This document shows positions 19,040 through 30,009 of a stretch of DNA of 64,000 nucleotides, piece by piece; the first letter of the stretch is position 1, and the number at the start of each line of letters is the position of its first letter. The DNA comes from Branchiostoma lanceolatum (Eukaryota > Chordata > Leptocardii > Amphioxiformes > Branchiostomatidae): positions 26,174,974 through 26,238,973 of the forward strand of contig NC_089724.1 in assembly GCF_035083965.1 (NCBI RefSeq), written 5' to 3'. Below the pieces are notes generated by a model. It was not told the origin of the DNA, ran no database searches, and saw only the letters and a program-made list of their open reading frames with translations. Made by a program: the position numbers and the translations under genes.

Positions 19040-22000
19040 AAAGATCAAAGATCAAAAACAAAGAAAGAATCGCGACTCACCCGACCCCATCGTTCGTCAT
19101 AGGATTGTCACTCAGCTCCAGGTACTGCAGATGCTGCAGGTGGTGGGCGTGCCTCGAAACCGCTTCCAAGCCCTCGTCTCCCACCACGTTGTGAGACAGG
19201 TTGACGCTTGTGAGACTTCCAGCCTTCTCGAAGTTTGCTGCGAACTCTCCCAAGCCCTCGCTCCCGAGAAAGTTGGTGTTCAAGTCGACTGTTTCTAACC
19301 CAGGACAGTGGTGCAGCGACGTGAACAGGCTCTTTGAAGCGCGAAGGTCGAGCCCGTTCCCTTCTAGATTCACGACTCTCAGGCGAGGCAGTGTTTGTAG
19401 ACTTCCTGAGAGAGTCACGGCGCCGTCAGGCCCGATCCGACATCCTTTCAGGTTGAGACTGCGTAGGTTTGTCAGAGATCCCAAACCTTCCAGCAGTATC
19501 TGAACACTTGCTCGGTCATCTACTTGATTTCCTTCCAGATTGCACTCTTCCAAGTTACCTAAAGGACATGTCTTGAAAGCGTCTCCAAGCGCAACGCACG
19601 CTTTCTGTGTCATGCCAGACTCTCGTAAGTTCAGGGTTCGAAGCTCACTCAGATACTTAAGACTGTCACTCAACGTCTCAAGGGTATCTCCCAGATCATT
19701 GACGGATACGTCTATATCTGTCAAGGAAGCAAGTTTTCCAATCGCCGTCAACAGTGACGTCGCTTCTTTAGAAAGGTTATTGTCCGCCACGTGCAGTGTT
19801 TTAAGTGTTCTCTTCGCTCGGTGAATTCGTTTCAGCGCCACAGCTAACGTCTCACCTTCTTCTTTCAGGTCCATGCCACAGAGATACAAGTGCTGGAGCG
19901 ACGGCATTTTCTCAAGTTTCTCGATAATCGGCTTTATCTTGAAATGCGGACTTCTCGAGATTCGGAGTGTCTGCATGGCGTTCAGGCCCAGGAGCGCAGT
20001 CCCAAGGTCGTCGGCGTCTTGGAGCGAGGCGCCCCGCACGTCTCCCAGACTCACCTCGGTGACTGCCTCGACCTGTTTCAAATGCCGCAGGTAGTAGGCG
20101 AGGTATTTCACCACATCAGCGCTAACGTCGTAGAATTCGACCTTCCCCGAGGGAAACAACTCGAAAACGGGTAGCTGTATCTTGTCTTTCGCTCTACTCT
20201 CGTAAAGACATTGCAGGCTGAGTTTGACGAACTCTTGCTGCTTCTGTTTCTTAGTTTCACCGGGAGCGTTCTTCCAGATGCGGAGGAGATGCTCGACCAA
20301 CGCCGTCGCCGCTCGTTCTGAAGTGCCACAGGCAAACAAGATGACGTACTTCAACTCCGACACACGCTGCAATGTCTGAATGCTCGTCAGGTACTTTTTC
20401 GTCTCCCTCTTTGACGTAGTAAGTATGTTGGCAAGGTGACAGCCAGCCATATACTCCTGAATGGTTTTGTGAGAGAACGTTAGGTGGCGACCTCCATTGA
20501 CTCTGCTATGCGGCTGTTTATCATCGTAACTAAAGACGCCGAGCTCTGCCACTCGCCTGTCTTTGGTCATACCGAGTAGATCCGCCTCTCCGAAAGACAC
20601 TTGGTCAGACAGTAGACACTCAAAAGCCACCTTGCTTACTACCTGGAGTAAGCTAGCTATGTCTCCGCTTCCTATAGCTTCGCCATGCTTGGCCTGGTAC
20701 CGCTTGATGATGCAGCTCATGAGCTCCTGGTACAGCCCGGTGATGGTTGCCGGCAGGACAATGTCAGGCTTGTCCTCATACAGAACACTGATGAGCATGG
20801 TAAACATCGGGATGGTTGCGATGCCCCTGTTGGCGATGTGTGGCTCCAGGTGCTGCAGGAGGTCATGAACCTTGCCCTCCTGACCTTGGAAGTGTCGCTT
20901 CAGATATTGCCTCACGTTATCGGGCGAAAATCCGGTGATTTCTACCACCGTGTCTGCCGTGGGCTGGATCTCGTCGACCTTCGATGGGCGTGTCGTCGTC
21001 ATGACGACCGCTCTTGGATACACCCTTCCCTTCAAGAGTTCCGTGATGTCAGGACACCTTGCTGAGTCGAACTCATCGTACCCGTCTAGCAGGATCAGCA
21101 CTTCGCCTTGCTTTTCTTCCAGACACTTTGCTAAGTCTTCCTTCGTGTAGGGAAAACCCGTTGGCATCAGCTGATCAAAGATGGCGTCGATGATGCTCAT
21201 TCCCTGACCAATCAGACGCAGTCTCAGCACGAAAGCGAGGTTGATCCTTTTCAAGGCTTGTACCTTCTCCAGTGACCAATCGACGGCCAGTTTGGTCAGT
21301 GACGTCGTCTTCCCCACGCCTGCCTGGCCTTGCATCACAATCCTCATCGGCCGGCGCCGTCCGAGTTTCTTCCTCGATCTGAAGATGTCTTCCATGGACC
21401 CAAGACTCACACGGTTAACCTAGGTGGGCATCAGGCAACACGGATAAGAATATGAGTATCGACGCCCTGGACATTACACACTACTATCATCAAGCATTTA
21501 GCACCTGCGTTCTCCTACAATATTATTTCATTATCATAGCTCAATAGTTCGCAATTATACCCTGCACAAGAAGTTGCTTGCTTTCTTATCATTCTTTGCA
21601 AGTCAGGCTTTTTAGGCTTATGATATGCTTTTTTATGGATGTAATATCAGTTGCAATTAATTGTACTGCGTTTCTGAGGCGGCGGCCGTCGTGAAACCGG
21701 TTCCAATTAGACCGATGACCCCCAAAAGCCCGACTTACAGAACCTGCTTAGGAGGTTATAATGCTAAACTAAGCTAGAAAGATACACTTTTTATGGTGGC
21801 GGCCCCTGCAATTCGGAATGAGACATGTTGCGGTGTACACGCCATGACGGTAGCGTGGCCGAGCGGTCTAAGGCGCTGGTTTAAGGCACCAGTCTCTTCG
21901 GAGGCGTGGGTTCGAATCCCACCGCTGCCATGACTTATTTTATCTTTCTTAATCAAAGTTAATCTACAAATTTCTGGTCAAGTCCAATTTTTGTGTTGGC

Positions 22001-25000
22001 AATTTGCAGTTTAACTTTAATTAAGAATTGCCTCTACCTACACAGATAAACATTCAAGTTGTTTTATCTTTGTTCACATGAGAAAAAAAATACACTAAAC
22101 TCTGTAGACATACTCTGCTCTATACCCTCGTTATGCTTGGGTCACATTTCCAATCCGGGGCCCGGCCGGGCAGTCTTTGGGAACGTTAAGTACAATATTA
22201 AAGACAACGAAAAGCAGAAAACGTACCAAAATTATCTAAGAGCATAGCTTGTGCATATTTATTGATATACACTTTGATTTCTCGTTTCCGCAAACAGCCC
22301 GGCCAGGTCCCGGCTGGGAAATGTGAGCCCAGCATAAAGTCTTTATGATTCTTTATCATGATAAAAAAAAGCCGCGAGTTTCACAGGACTGACCTTGAAC
22401 CCCTCCATGGTCTCCTCCAGTAAGTCCAGGTTGGTGTAGACGTCATCTATCGGCACACAGAAGCTCTTGTTCCACGGCAGCGGCTGGATGCGACTCAGGT
22501 TCCTCCTGTACTCGTTACGGAGTGCTGACCGGCAGGACGTCATCACGAGCTCCAAGTGGTCCTCTAGAGCAACAAAAAGAACTTATTTTTTTATCAGAAA
22601 ATGGAATCTCACAGAAGATGTAAAGATCCGGCTTTATGCGTGTTTTTGCGGCACATCTTTCTAGTACCACCCAGTATCCAATGGCAACCTATCGAGCTAT
22701 GTCTGTAATAAAAGTAAGCTCGTGTTTGGTACAGTGAGATGAATTGCTTTTGACCACTCTAATTCGAGTCCCAAGGCATCTAGCTTAACTCACACCGCAA
22801 CAAAAATTAAGAAAAAAAAAACATGATTAGTCTATATTTTGTGGGAAATTATTATCCTTCGTAAGGTAAACTAGATCACTTTCATTTCAATCATTTTCCA
22901 GTGCATTTGCTGTAGCAGGTAAATATGTACACTGGAAACCACGTACTAGTGCAAAGATGTTGTCATACCTGCTGCTATCTCCGAAGAAGTTCTGTTTTGC
23001 GAGCCTTCCGATGCGATGCTCATCTGGGTCTGCATGCCGATCTGCACGTTCTGCACGTTGCTCAGGTAGTACTGCTGCACTCCGCCAGGAGCCGCTGCTG
23101 CACTGGCTAAATTTTGAAATGAAAATAAGCGGTTAGAATAGGATATTGTTATATACAGCAATCGGGGTGCCAGGCTGCAACGATATCGGAGTTAGGTGTA
23201 TTTTCCTATTTATAAACGCCCCAACCGATGAGTGGAAGATCTCATGGGATTAACAGCGGTCACTCCACTATATGGGGTCCTTCAAGTATGTAGACAAGCA
23301 CGTGGCTCTTCGCCTTGGTAAACACACACCTGGCTGTGGCTGCTTGGGGTTTGTTGACTCGCTAGGCGGCGGTTCTTCCAGTGAGTACAGCGCGCTGCCT
23401 TCCGAACTTGCGTCCGACTCGCAGCTGAATGACCTTGACATTCCTTGACCTTCAGACGGATAAGGAGCTGACCACTCGCCAGCGCTAGCACCCTCTGGTG
23501 ACCCTGGGTTCGGGTCAGGTTCTCGTTCCCTAGCAGGGAGTTCACTAGCCGGCACATCCTCCTTCCACCTCTCCACCCGGTCCCTCAGCCCGCCAAGTCT
23601 CAGGATCGCAGACGACAGTTCGTCCCACAGGCTGCAGAAGTTCTCTGACGTCACGGTTGTCGTTGCCTTGACGACCAGGTCCTGGTAGATGCCGTGGACG
23701 CGGACGATGTCATGGACGGGAGTTTTCTGGGCGGGAGAGGGGTAGTGCTCCCAGCCCTCCCACGCAATGGACCTGGGAAGGCCAAAGTACACGAGAGAAC
23801 TGTAAGTACATAAACACAGGTAGCACATTCACCGCGCGAAGGGGGGCGATTTCCGGCCAAACTGAATTTTGGCACATCGCTCGGCATGTCGAGTACCCGG
23901 ACCGTTTACATTCTATATTCTAATACAGGAATTGTACATGACATTGCGAATCCGGAAAGATAAGACGGATGGCGGAGTTATCAGATGTTATTAAGATAAT
24001 TACTCAAACAATCTATGATTACCCTATCAAGCACCCTGACCATTCCGTTACAACCCAAATATCCGATATATTGACCTGTAAAAAGGTTGCTTTCAACGCC
24101 AAAGAAAAACCAATACTTCTGATTCTTTCGTATAAAAGGCGTATACGTGTCATGTACGTTTCTGTGGTGCAGATATAAGGACTCAATCGATAGCATGCCT
24201 TTGTAAAAGTTCTTAGGATCCTCTTATTACAGCTTCTGGCTAATTACCAAGACTCTTCTAACACATCCAGTGTTTTTTTCTTGTCGGTGTTTGATACCAG
24301 TTTGATACTAACCTTGTCCGGCACAGGTAGCGAATGAGGAGGAACATAACGGCGATGTCTAGGGATCCCGGGCTCACGTGACCGCTTACAGGAAACAATA
24401 GGTCATATTGTTCCCCGCTAAGTACCTGTGCGTAGGGAGGATAGTCTCTTTTAATGATACATTTTATATAGGTGCATGTTTGTTTTCTTGAAATCACAGA
24501 ACCCACAAATTCTAGAAAAAGGTGGACTTTTCGTCTTCCATTACCTCCAAAAAAAGAAGTCAAACCCAGCTTTAGATGTAGCCAACAGTCGTATTTAGTA
24601 TTAGTGACCTATTAACAAAGTCAGTCACAGTTTACTGACACATGTATGTTTTCCCTATGTTTATACCATGTATTTGCAATTAGCCCACGGGCATGAACTT
24701 GCAATAAAACTTTACTTATTAGTATACCTAAAGTTTTATGATTTTCCGACACAACCCTGCAAGATCCGTCCTGGACCGAACTCTATCTGTTTGGAAATGA
24801 CGCGTAATGTGTTGTCATGCAAAAGGACCTAATATTATCACACATTCACAACGAAATACAGACATACATATATTGTAAATACTGTACGTCCAAGGCGGTG
24901 GAAGACGAAACACATTTTATTTCCAAGTGTATATTTAACAGTGACGAAAGAACCGAATTATTTAAACAAGTTATCACGAAATATCCCCACTTTTGCACAT

Positions 25001-25857
25001 TCACAGATGAACAAAAAGCTACCTATCTCTTGAAATCACAGAACCCACAAATACTAGAAAAAGTGGGACTTTTCGTCTTCCACTGCTTCCAAAAAAGAAA
25101 TCAAACCCAGCTAATTTAGATATAGCCAACAATTGTATATAGTACCAGTAACCTATTGTTACAGCAAAGTCAGACACAGTTTACTGACGCATGTATGTTT
25201 TTCCTATGTTTTTATCATGTATTTGCAATTAGCCCACGGGCATGAACTTGCAATAAACTTCTTCTATATTCATCGACCTCCACCCTAGCTATATTTTGAC
25301 TGACCCCTTACCTCTTTTTTCATGATCTCGTGAATGAAATGCAGCTAGCAGGACGATTTGAGTTTACATGAATAGATAAAGGCTCAAACAAACGAAGCAA
25401 AAAAACAACAAGCAAGCAAGCAAACAAACAACAAATAAACAAACAAGCAAGCAAGCAAACAAACAACAAATAAACAAACAAACAAGCAAGCAAGCAAACA
25501 AACTAACATACAGACTCCAAACTGCCATTCTCCCAGGACCAGAATTTTGCCTCAAAGCAGATGTTACGACGGCATACTGTCTTCCTGACACAAAACTTGG
25601 ACAGCGAAAAAACTTTACGATTTAGCACCTAACATCTGCTTGGAGCTTACCTTGCGGCGTCCGTTAGTGCCGTTCAGAAGGTCGTTCATGACGGACTTGT
25701 TGGTCTCCAGCACGCCGGACAACGTCTGTGACGTGAAGGCACCATGCGCATGCGTGGTGGGGAGGGTCTTCCTCAGGAAGTGTCGCACCCTGTCCTCTCC
25801 CTCAAACTTCAGCAGGTTCGCCAGGCGGCGCTTCAGACGACCCTCTTCGTCTTCCAT
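17415..25857 (-). CDS. NLR receptor: HEPN(DZIP3-like)-RHIM-like-NACHT-LRR (9 exons)
   Basis: Exons in coding order: 25857-25651, 24425-24313, 23772-23330, 23106-22969, 22563-22394, 21419-19081, 18646-18508, 18091-18000, 17481-17415. Phases match and the sum is 3708 nt (1235 aa). It is probably a cytosolic innate-immune sensor. Residues 1 to about 205 resemble the DZIP3-type HEPN fold (EQYDLLFP, DIAVMFLLIRYLC, RLGGLRDRVERWKED). A Ser/Glu/Pro-rich linker follows, then VQNVQIGMQTQMSI (272-285), which matches the RHIM core. NACHT: PIDDVYTNLDLLEE, Walker A GQAGVGKTT (Lys394), Walker B LILLDGYDEF, sensor VMTTTRPSK. About nine or ten ribonuclease-inhibitor-type LRRs follow, the last split over three small exons. 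The ligand is unknown. The start is the first ATG after an acceptor at about 25892. Confidence 0.9.
18197..18310 (-). repeat. Dispersed repeat ('CAAGCAACTGGATAAA' family), copy 2
   Basis: It contains GTTACTCAAGCAACTGGAT and CGCTGTCTTTCGTCAGTGAC, the inverse of the copy at 3245-3395. It lies in an NLR intron. Confidence 0.65.
18924..19035 (+). repeat. (CA)n microsatellite
   Basis: Starts as CACAGACA and becomes pure CA, 112 bp in all, beginning 46 bp past the donor of the large NLR exon on the minus strand. Confidence 0.95.
19081..21419 (-). CDS. Large NACHT-LRR exon of the NLR gene
   Basis: This 2339-nt exon holds the NACHT ATPase and most leucine-rich repeats (units such as LRTLNLRESGMTQKACVALG). 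The acceptor is CACCTAG before GTTAACC and the donor is GTGAGT. There are no internal stops. NACHT and LRR in one exon implies no splicing between sensor and motor parts. Confidence 0.95.
21849..21930 (+). tRNA. tRNA-Leu(AAG)
   Basis: It has the same 82-nt sequence as the other Leu copies, followed by TTTT. It sits inside an NLR intron, transcribed opposite to the host gene. The upstream flank (CCCCTGCA, GACATGTT, CATGACGGTAGCG) matches the 13524 copy. Confidence 0.96.
22131..22337. mobile_element. MITE, ATGCTxGGGTCACA family, copy 1
   Basis: Terminal repeats TTATGCTTGGGTCACATTTCC-like at both ends, with GC-rich subterminal CCCGGCCGGGCAG. It is clearly the same family as 56290-56493 across its full length of about 205 bp. 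It lies in an NLR intron. Confidence 0.8.
22969..23106 (-). CDS. RHIM-like exon of the NLR gene
   Basis: A 138-nt exon of 45 full codons plus split ends. After Ala/Gly-rich residues comes QQYYLSNVQNVQIGMQTQ and then MSI. RHIMs of RIPK1, RIPK3, TRIF and ZBP1 have a (V/I)Q(I/V/L)G core followed by a hydrophobic residue about five on; VQIG with MSI fits that. RHIM assignment is from the short core only and the flanks are low-complexity. Confidence 0.65.
23330..23772 (-). CDS. HEPN second half and linker exon of the NLR gene
   Basis: It begins SIAWEGWEHYPSPAQKTPVH and continues through NFCSLWDELSSAILRLGG, which matches the C-terminal helices of DZIP3-type HEPN domains. The usual RxxxRN...H catalytic pattern reads here as RVHGIYQD, so the RNase motif is degenerate. 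The rest is a Ser/Pro/Glu-rich linker. An Alu-like or transposon origin is not seen. Confidence 0.75.
24313..24425 (-). CDS. HEPN middle exon of the NLR gene
   Basis: It encodes VLSGEQYDLLFPVSGHVS and then LDIAVMFLLIRYLC, the most recognisable block of DZIP3-type HEPN (normally LLYP...DITLLFxLLRNLC). Acceptor CGCACAG, donor GTTAGT. Confidence 0.8.
24485..24713 (+). mobile_element. LINE 3' end, copy 1
   Basis: Closely matches 25020-25260, from TTGAAATCACAGAACCCACA to the terminal GGCATGAACTTGCAATAAA. It is a 5'-truncated non-LTR copy inserted in an NLR intron. Confidence 0.85.
24800..25260 (+). mobile_element. LINE 3' end, copy 2, with ORF2 C-terminus
   Basis: An open frame at 24817-25119 encodes the C-terminus of a non-LTR reverse-transcriptase protein: a CKYC...H...C zinc-type motif (YCKYCTSKAVEDETHF) and a FVFHCFQKR tail. 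The 3' end is GGCATGAACTTGCAATAAA. It lies in tandem with copy 1. The 5' limit is uncertain. CR1/L2/Crack-type clades are candidates. Confidence 0.8.
25381..25506 (+). repeat. AAACAAGC-rich simple repeat
   Basis: Irregular CAAACAAGCAAG units over 125 bp in the NLR intron. Confidence 0.9.
25651..25857 (-). CDS. First coding exon of the NLR gene
   Basis: A 69-codon exon starting MEDEEGRLKRRLANLLKFEG and ending NGRRK, donor GTAAGC. It forms the N-terminal helices of the HEPN region. An acceptor (TTCTGCAG) at about 25892 implies a 34-nt 5' UTR piece and an upstream non-coding exon. Confidence 0.8.
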
Positions 25858-26980
25858 GGCTCTGTGGTTTCTGGTAGTGCAATCTGAAGGCCTGCAGAAC
25901 TGTAATGCATTGTGCGCAAGATAAGAATTACTCAAGCAACTGGATAATACATTGTCTTACATGCTGCTGATTGTCAGCTAAACGTTTAGATGTTTCAAAA
26001 GTTTGGATAATCACAGTGACGAATTATGCGATAAAATGATTGATACTATCAAATGATTGATGTATGTTATTAAATGATTGATAGTCTACATTTGATGATA
26101 AAAATTTATAGTAGTCATTTAGGTCTTCATGATTATCGATAATATTCGTTCCGAATTTTGTCGGTATCATTTTGGGTTACTTTTTCTGTCGGCTTTATCA
26201 CCACTTCGTTGCGACCTCATGCGAAGGCCAAGTTAACTGCAGCCACGCCCAAAACACACGCGTAATTTGTTGCAGAGCATACCAAACGCCTATTCTGATG
26301 TCAAACAAACGAACAAATAACAGACTAACTAAATTTTATATCCTAGCGCCACTACAGGTTTCAAAAGCTTGTGTGACGTGATTTGCGGAGAAAATCCCAG
26401 TGGTATGTGACCCGAACACCCCTGGTTCAACACGTAGAACGCAGGTGGTGGTTGCACGCAATACAACACCTGGCCGCCATTTTGTCTTTGAATCTAAGGT
26501 ATATGACTGCAATAGTTCCATTTATTTGCTGTACTGCTGGTAGGTTACCAAAACGTTGGGTTGGCCCCCATAAAACTGTCGGGACGGCTTCATTGTCACA
26601 GAGGGTGATAGCTGCATAATTTATGTACTCTAGCGCGGTACAAGTACGTGGCAGGTGACTGCTGTATTGTCTCGCTATATTCTGTCATACTCGCTGTGAC
26701 CAATGACCAGAACAAAACGTTAGGTTTACACTATACAACGTTTATATGCACAACACAGGAGAATACATGTATGCAGTGAAGCACGGTATTTTCACAACTC
26801 GGGGTCAATGAACTCAGAGACGTTTGTAAACAAATTAAAATGTTTTGTGAGGAGACATGACTGAAAAGACGAAGGTGACTGTATCGCGATAAAAAGAAAA
26901 TGTAGACCGGCAGTCTTTGTAATGTTGTTAACGAAGTGAATGTTGTGTCACACTTTTCACTTTGCACAATGTTTTTTTAA

Positions 26981-28794
26981 CCCTTGTCCTGCTGGACTTT
27001 TTTTACCCTATAGTAGTCCCTGTGCTGGGCTTTTTTTACCCTATTTAAAGGAGGGGTACTGCTTTAACTTTGCTATTTTTTTGATACTTTGCCCACAAAT
27101 AACTCTATAAAGTTATATATCAATACAAAGCTAAGAGTCTCTACTTTTCAGAAATATATTGCAAATTTTCCCTGCACCTACCTGTATTGATTGATAATGG
27201 CAATAAATCAATAAAAAACCTTTTTTTTTCAAAAACCTTTTGTATTGAAGTATCTGAACCATATAAAAAGTACCAATATCAAAGCTGCAGCATTCCTGAC
27301 ACATCCTGACAACATCAGAGCTATATCTATGATGAAGAAGTTCACCCAGGTATCTCAGCAGGTAGGTTTATGACCATACAATGTCCATGGTGCTGAACTG
27401 GCTTTTCTGTAGAAAAGCTTTGCCATTTAGATTTAGTATACTTCTTTCTTTACCTCTATTACAATCACTTTCCTACACATCACCTGAAAGCTTACAACAG
27501 GTATTATCTTTGGAATTCCAAACAAAGTAATATCATTGAATACAAAGGTAATAAAGATACAAAAGGCAATAAAAAGTACATTATTCCACAAAGTTTCCAT
27601 TTACTGCTGCATAGCACCAACACAGAGGTCTCTACCAAGACTACAATGTTGCTGACCACTCTTGGCAACATCAGAATGATACATGTGAAGAAGTAAAATA
27701 CACAGGTATTGTAACAGGTGAGTACATGTATATGGTTGTAGACTGCCCTTGGTGCTGAACTCACTTTTGAGCAAAATCTACACTCTCATACAGAACAGTA
27801 CACTTCATGCTGTAGCCATAGAACAATTGACACTCTAGCTTTCTATACATGAGTGGAAAGCTTATAGTCTAAACTTTCTTGTCATATCAACATACAGTTG
27901 TTACAATCTTTACTAAAGGCTATATCATAATAAAGACATAGAAAGCAATAAAAAGTACATTATTCCACTATGCTTTCATATGCCTTTGTATAGCATCAAC
28001 ACACAGGTTTCTACGAAGACTACAAAGTTTCTGACCAGTTTTGACAACATCAGAATAATATATCGTATTATATGTAAAGAAATACGAATTGCAGATATTA
28101 TAACAGGTGAGTATATGGCTATCAAAGTCTGAGACTGGTCAGCCCCACAATAGAAATCATGCACCACTTCCCCGCCAGCGACCACGGTCACTACCTCCTC
28201 GGGCACGTCCACGCCGTCCTTGGTAAGTGCCCCGAGCTCTTCGACGGCTAAAAGTAGCGTCAGCGCCGCTTTCAAGTTCATCAGCAACGTGTAAGGGTCC
28301 CTCTCCGCTTGCCCCGACATGTCTTCGAGGCCGATGTTGTGACTCCCCGTCTTCGCCAGAACTGTCACTGATTTCAGCGGAATTTTCGCTTGATAAAGGA
28401 TATTCCACCCCTGAATCGTTCGTGAAAATGTCCTCTAGAACGTCTTCGACCGTGTACCGATCCATTTTGGCGTTTAAATACCGATATTACGGCCAGAAAC
28501 ACGGAAAATATCTCTCCGAAAACATACCAGCAGACGACGCGCCATCATGGCCGCCTCATTAACATATGGCCTCATTAACATATCGCGCATGCGTCGTGAG
28601 ATGAATTGCGTAACAATAATTTTGACCCTTGACCCCGACGATGTTGCAACACTATGTTACTTCCGGGTTTCGGGAGTTACGCGGGGGTGCGACGCGTTCG
28701 TGCCGGAAATACCCCCAGCGCCTATATATAGGCGGTCCGCAGGACCCGCACATTATCCGTAGCGCCTATATATAGGCGGTCCGCAGGACAAGGG
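26981..28794. mobile_element. piggyBac-like transposon, internally deleted
   Basis: The termini are CCCTTGTCCTGC and GCAGGACAAGGG, with TTAA at 26977-26980 and 28795-28798. At 1814 bp it is too short for a complete transposase gene. The right end carries two copies of GCGCCTATATATAGGCGGTC (28710 and 28762), a palindromic subterminal module. A minus-strand frame (28157-28465) looks like the acidic transposase N-terminus. The 209-bp element at 53134-53342 shares the right terminus. Confidence 0.85.
28157..28465 (-). pseudogene. piggyBac transposase N-terminal remnant
   Basis: The frame starts MDRYTVEDVLEDIFTNDSGV and is rich in Asp, Glu and Ser before turning Arg/Gly-rich. An acidic MDxxTxEEVL-type start is typical of piggyBac/PGBD4-like transposases. 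The catalytic DDD core is absent from this element, so it cannot be active alone. Confidence 0.6.
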
Positions 28795-28883
28795 TTAAGC
28801 TGGTGTGTTGCGCCCAAGGTCGGTTGTACCGGCTACAATAGATACAGGAATCGTACAAGTACTTTAACCTACACGTGTATTAT

Positions 28884-29137
28884 TATACACTCGTTCTCAT
28901 TTAGATGTACACATTTTGTAATCTCCGTTACCGATTGAAATAAGACGTTCCTGGCATTAGGAAATGCCACATATAAGATGTCAAACTGTAGTTTTTATGA
29001 CGACTTAAAACTTTCCTAGCTTTTAAAAACGGCAGTTGCGTACCTTATATGTGGCATATCTTAATGTCAGGAACGTCTTACTTCTAACGGTAACGGAGAT
29101 TACAAAATGTGTACATTTGAATGAGAACGAGCGTATA
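28884..29137. mobile_element. Foldback MITE with about 100-bp arms
   Basis: TATACACTCGTTCTCATTT and its complement bound a near-palindrome; the arms also pair through TAATCTCCGTTACCG and GTTCCTG.CATTA. There is no coding frame. Confidence 0.75.
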
Positions 29138-29722
29138 GGGAAAACCCATCCTCATGCCGTCGATGACTAAGCCAATAGCTTCTAGGCTATTCGAAGAGGC
29201 TAGATTGCTGTATTATAGTGTATATCAAATCCAGACATGTACACATTCCACATGCATTTTTTATTTGCCTCGTTACTTCCTCCTCCCAACACAACATAAC
29301 GGTAGAGAAGTTGTAACAAATTTCAGACGGAAAGTATCTCCCGTTTGTGCGTTTGTGCGTTTTGTTTTATTTCCCCTTTTCAGGCAACCAAACCCCCCCC
29401 CCCCCCTCCGTTTCTGGTCAGCCCCTAAGCAAATTATTCCAGCCATGGGGTAGGTCAAGGAACAGAACAGCTAGGAAACGAGATCACTATGCCGGTCATG
29501 TACTACGTATACGATTTATACTGATGCCTTACAGCGGTCTACTGACTTAAAAAAGACCCCGTCAGGTTGACGAACACACTATTATGACTTACAATGACGA
29601 CACTCTCGGCTCAGGACAACCAGACCTCAGTTAATATCCAGTGAGTTCAGGAAATCCCCACAAAACCCCCGTCTGCGTAAGATAGTAGCTCAACTGACAA
29701 GACATAAGAGACCGACTCTTAC

Positions 29723-29940
29723 CTTCCTAGTATCCAGTGAGACGACGATGTCTTGCGACGCCCTTAGATATCCGCTGTCTCCACCCTTAATATGTTTCCG
29801 CGTCAGTAGAAGACAGACCGAAACTGTCCCGGGCCATGTTATAAGTTCACAAAATGTTGCTTCCTTCTGAGAAGTCAGTCCTACAAGCGAACGTGTGGTT
29901 TCGATGCCAAAGACCACCGCCAGACTATGATGCAGAAGAG
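29723..29940 (-). other. Candidate non-coding first exon of the NLR gene
   Basis: A strong donor (CTAGGAAG then GTAAGAG) closes an otherwise unremarkable minus-strand segment, and the NLR first coding exon has an acceptor but no upstream partner. A 17-codon upstream ORF (ATGGCCCGG... to TAA) lies within it. The 5' end is a guess. Assignment rests on position and splice sites only. Confidence 0.35.
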
Positions 29941-30009
29941 TGACTAAGTTTTTCCGGGTTAGGACGCGCTGGGGTCGGGCTTGAGTGGTGAGGTTAAATG
30001 CTGGTAACG

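Noticed and set aside
18472-19061. Long minus-strand frames rich in Cys-Val
   Set aside because: They are translations of the CA microsatellite joined to real NLR exon sequence by intron read-through; not a separate protein.
20563-21150. Plus-strand frames opposite the NACHT region
   Set aside because: These are shadows of the coding minus strand; they show no splice logic or domain.
25618-25650. CTAACATCTGCTTGGAG resembling a MITE arm at the NLR exon 1 donor
   Set aside because: Only one arm is present and the match is short; chance or a remnant cannot be separated.
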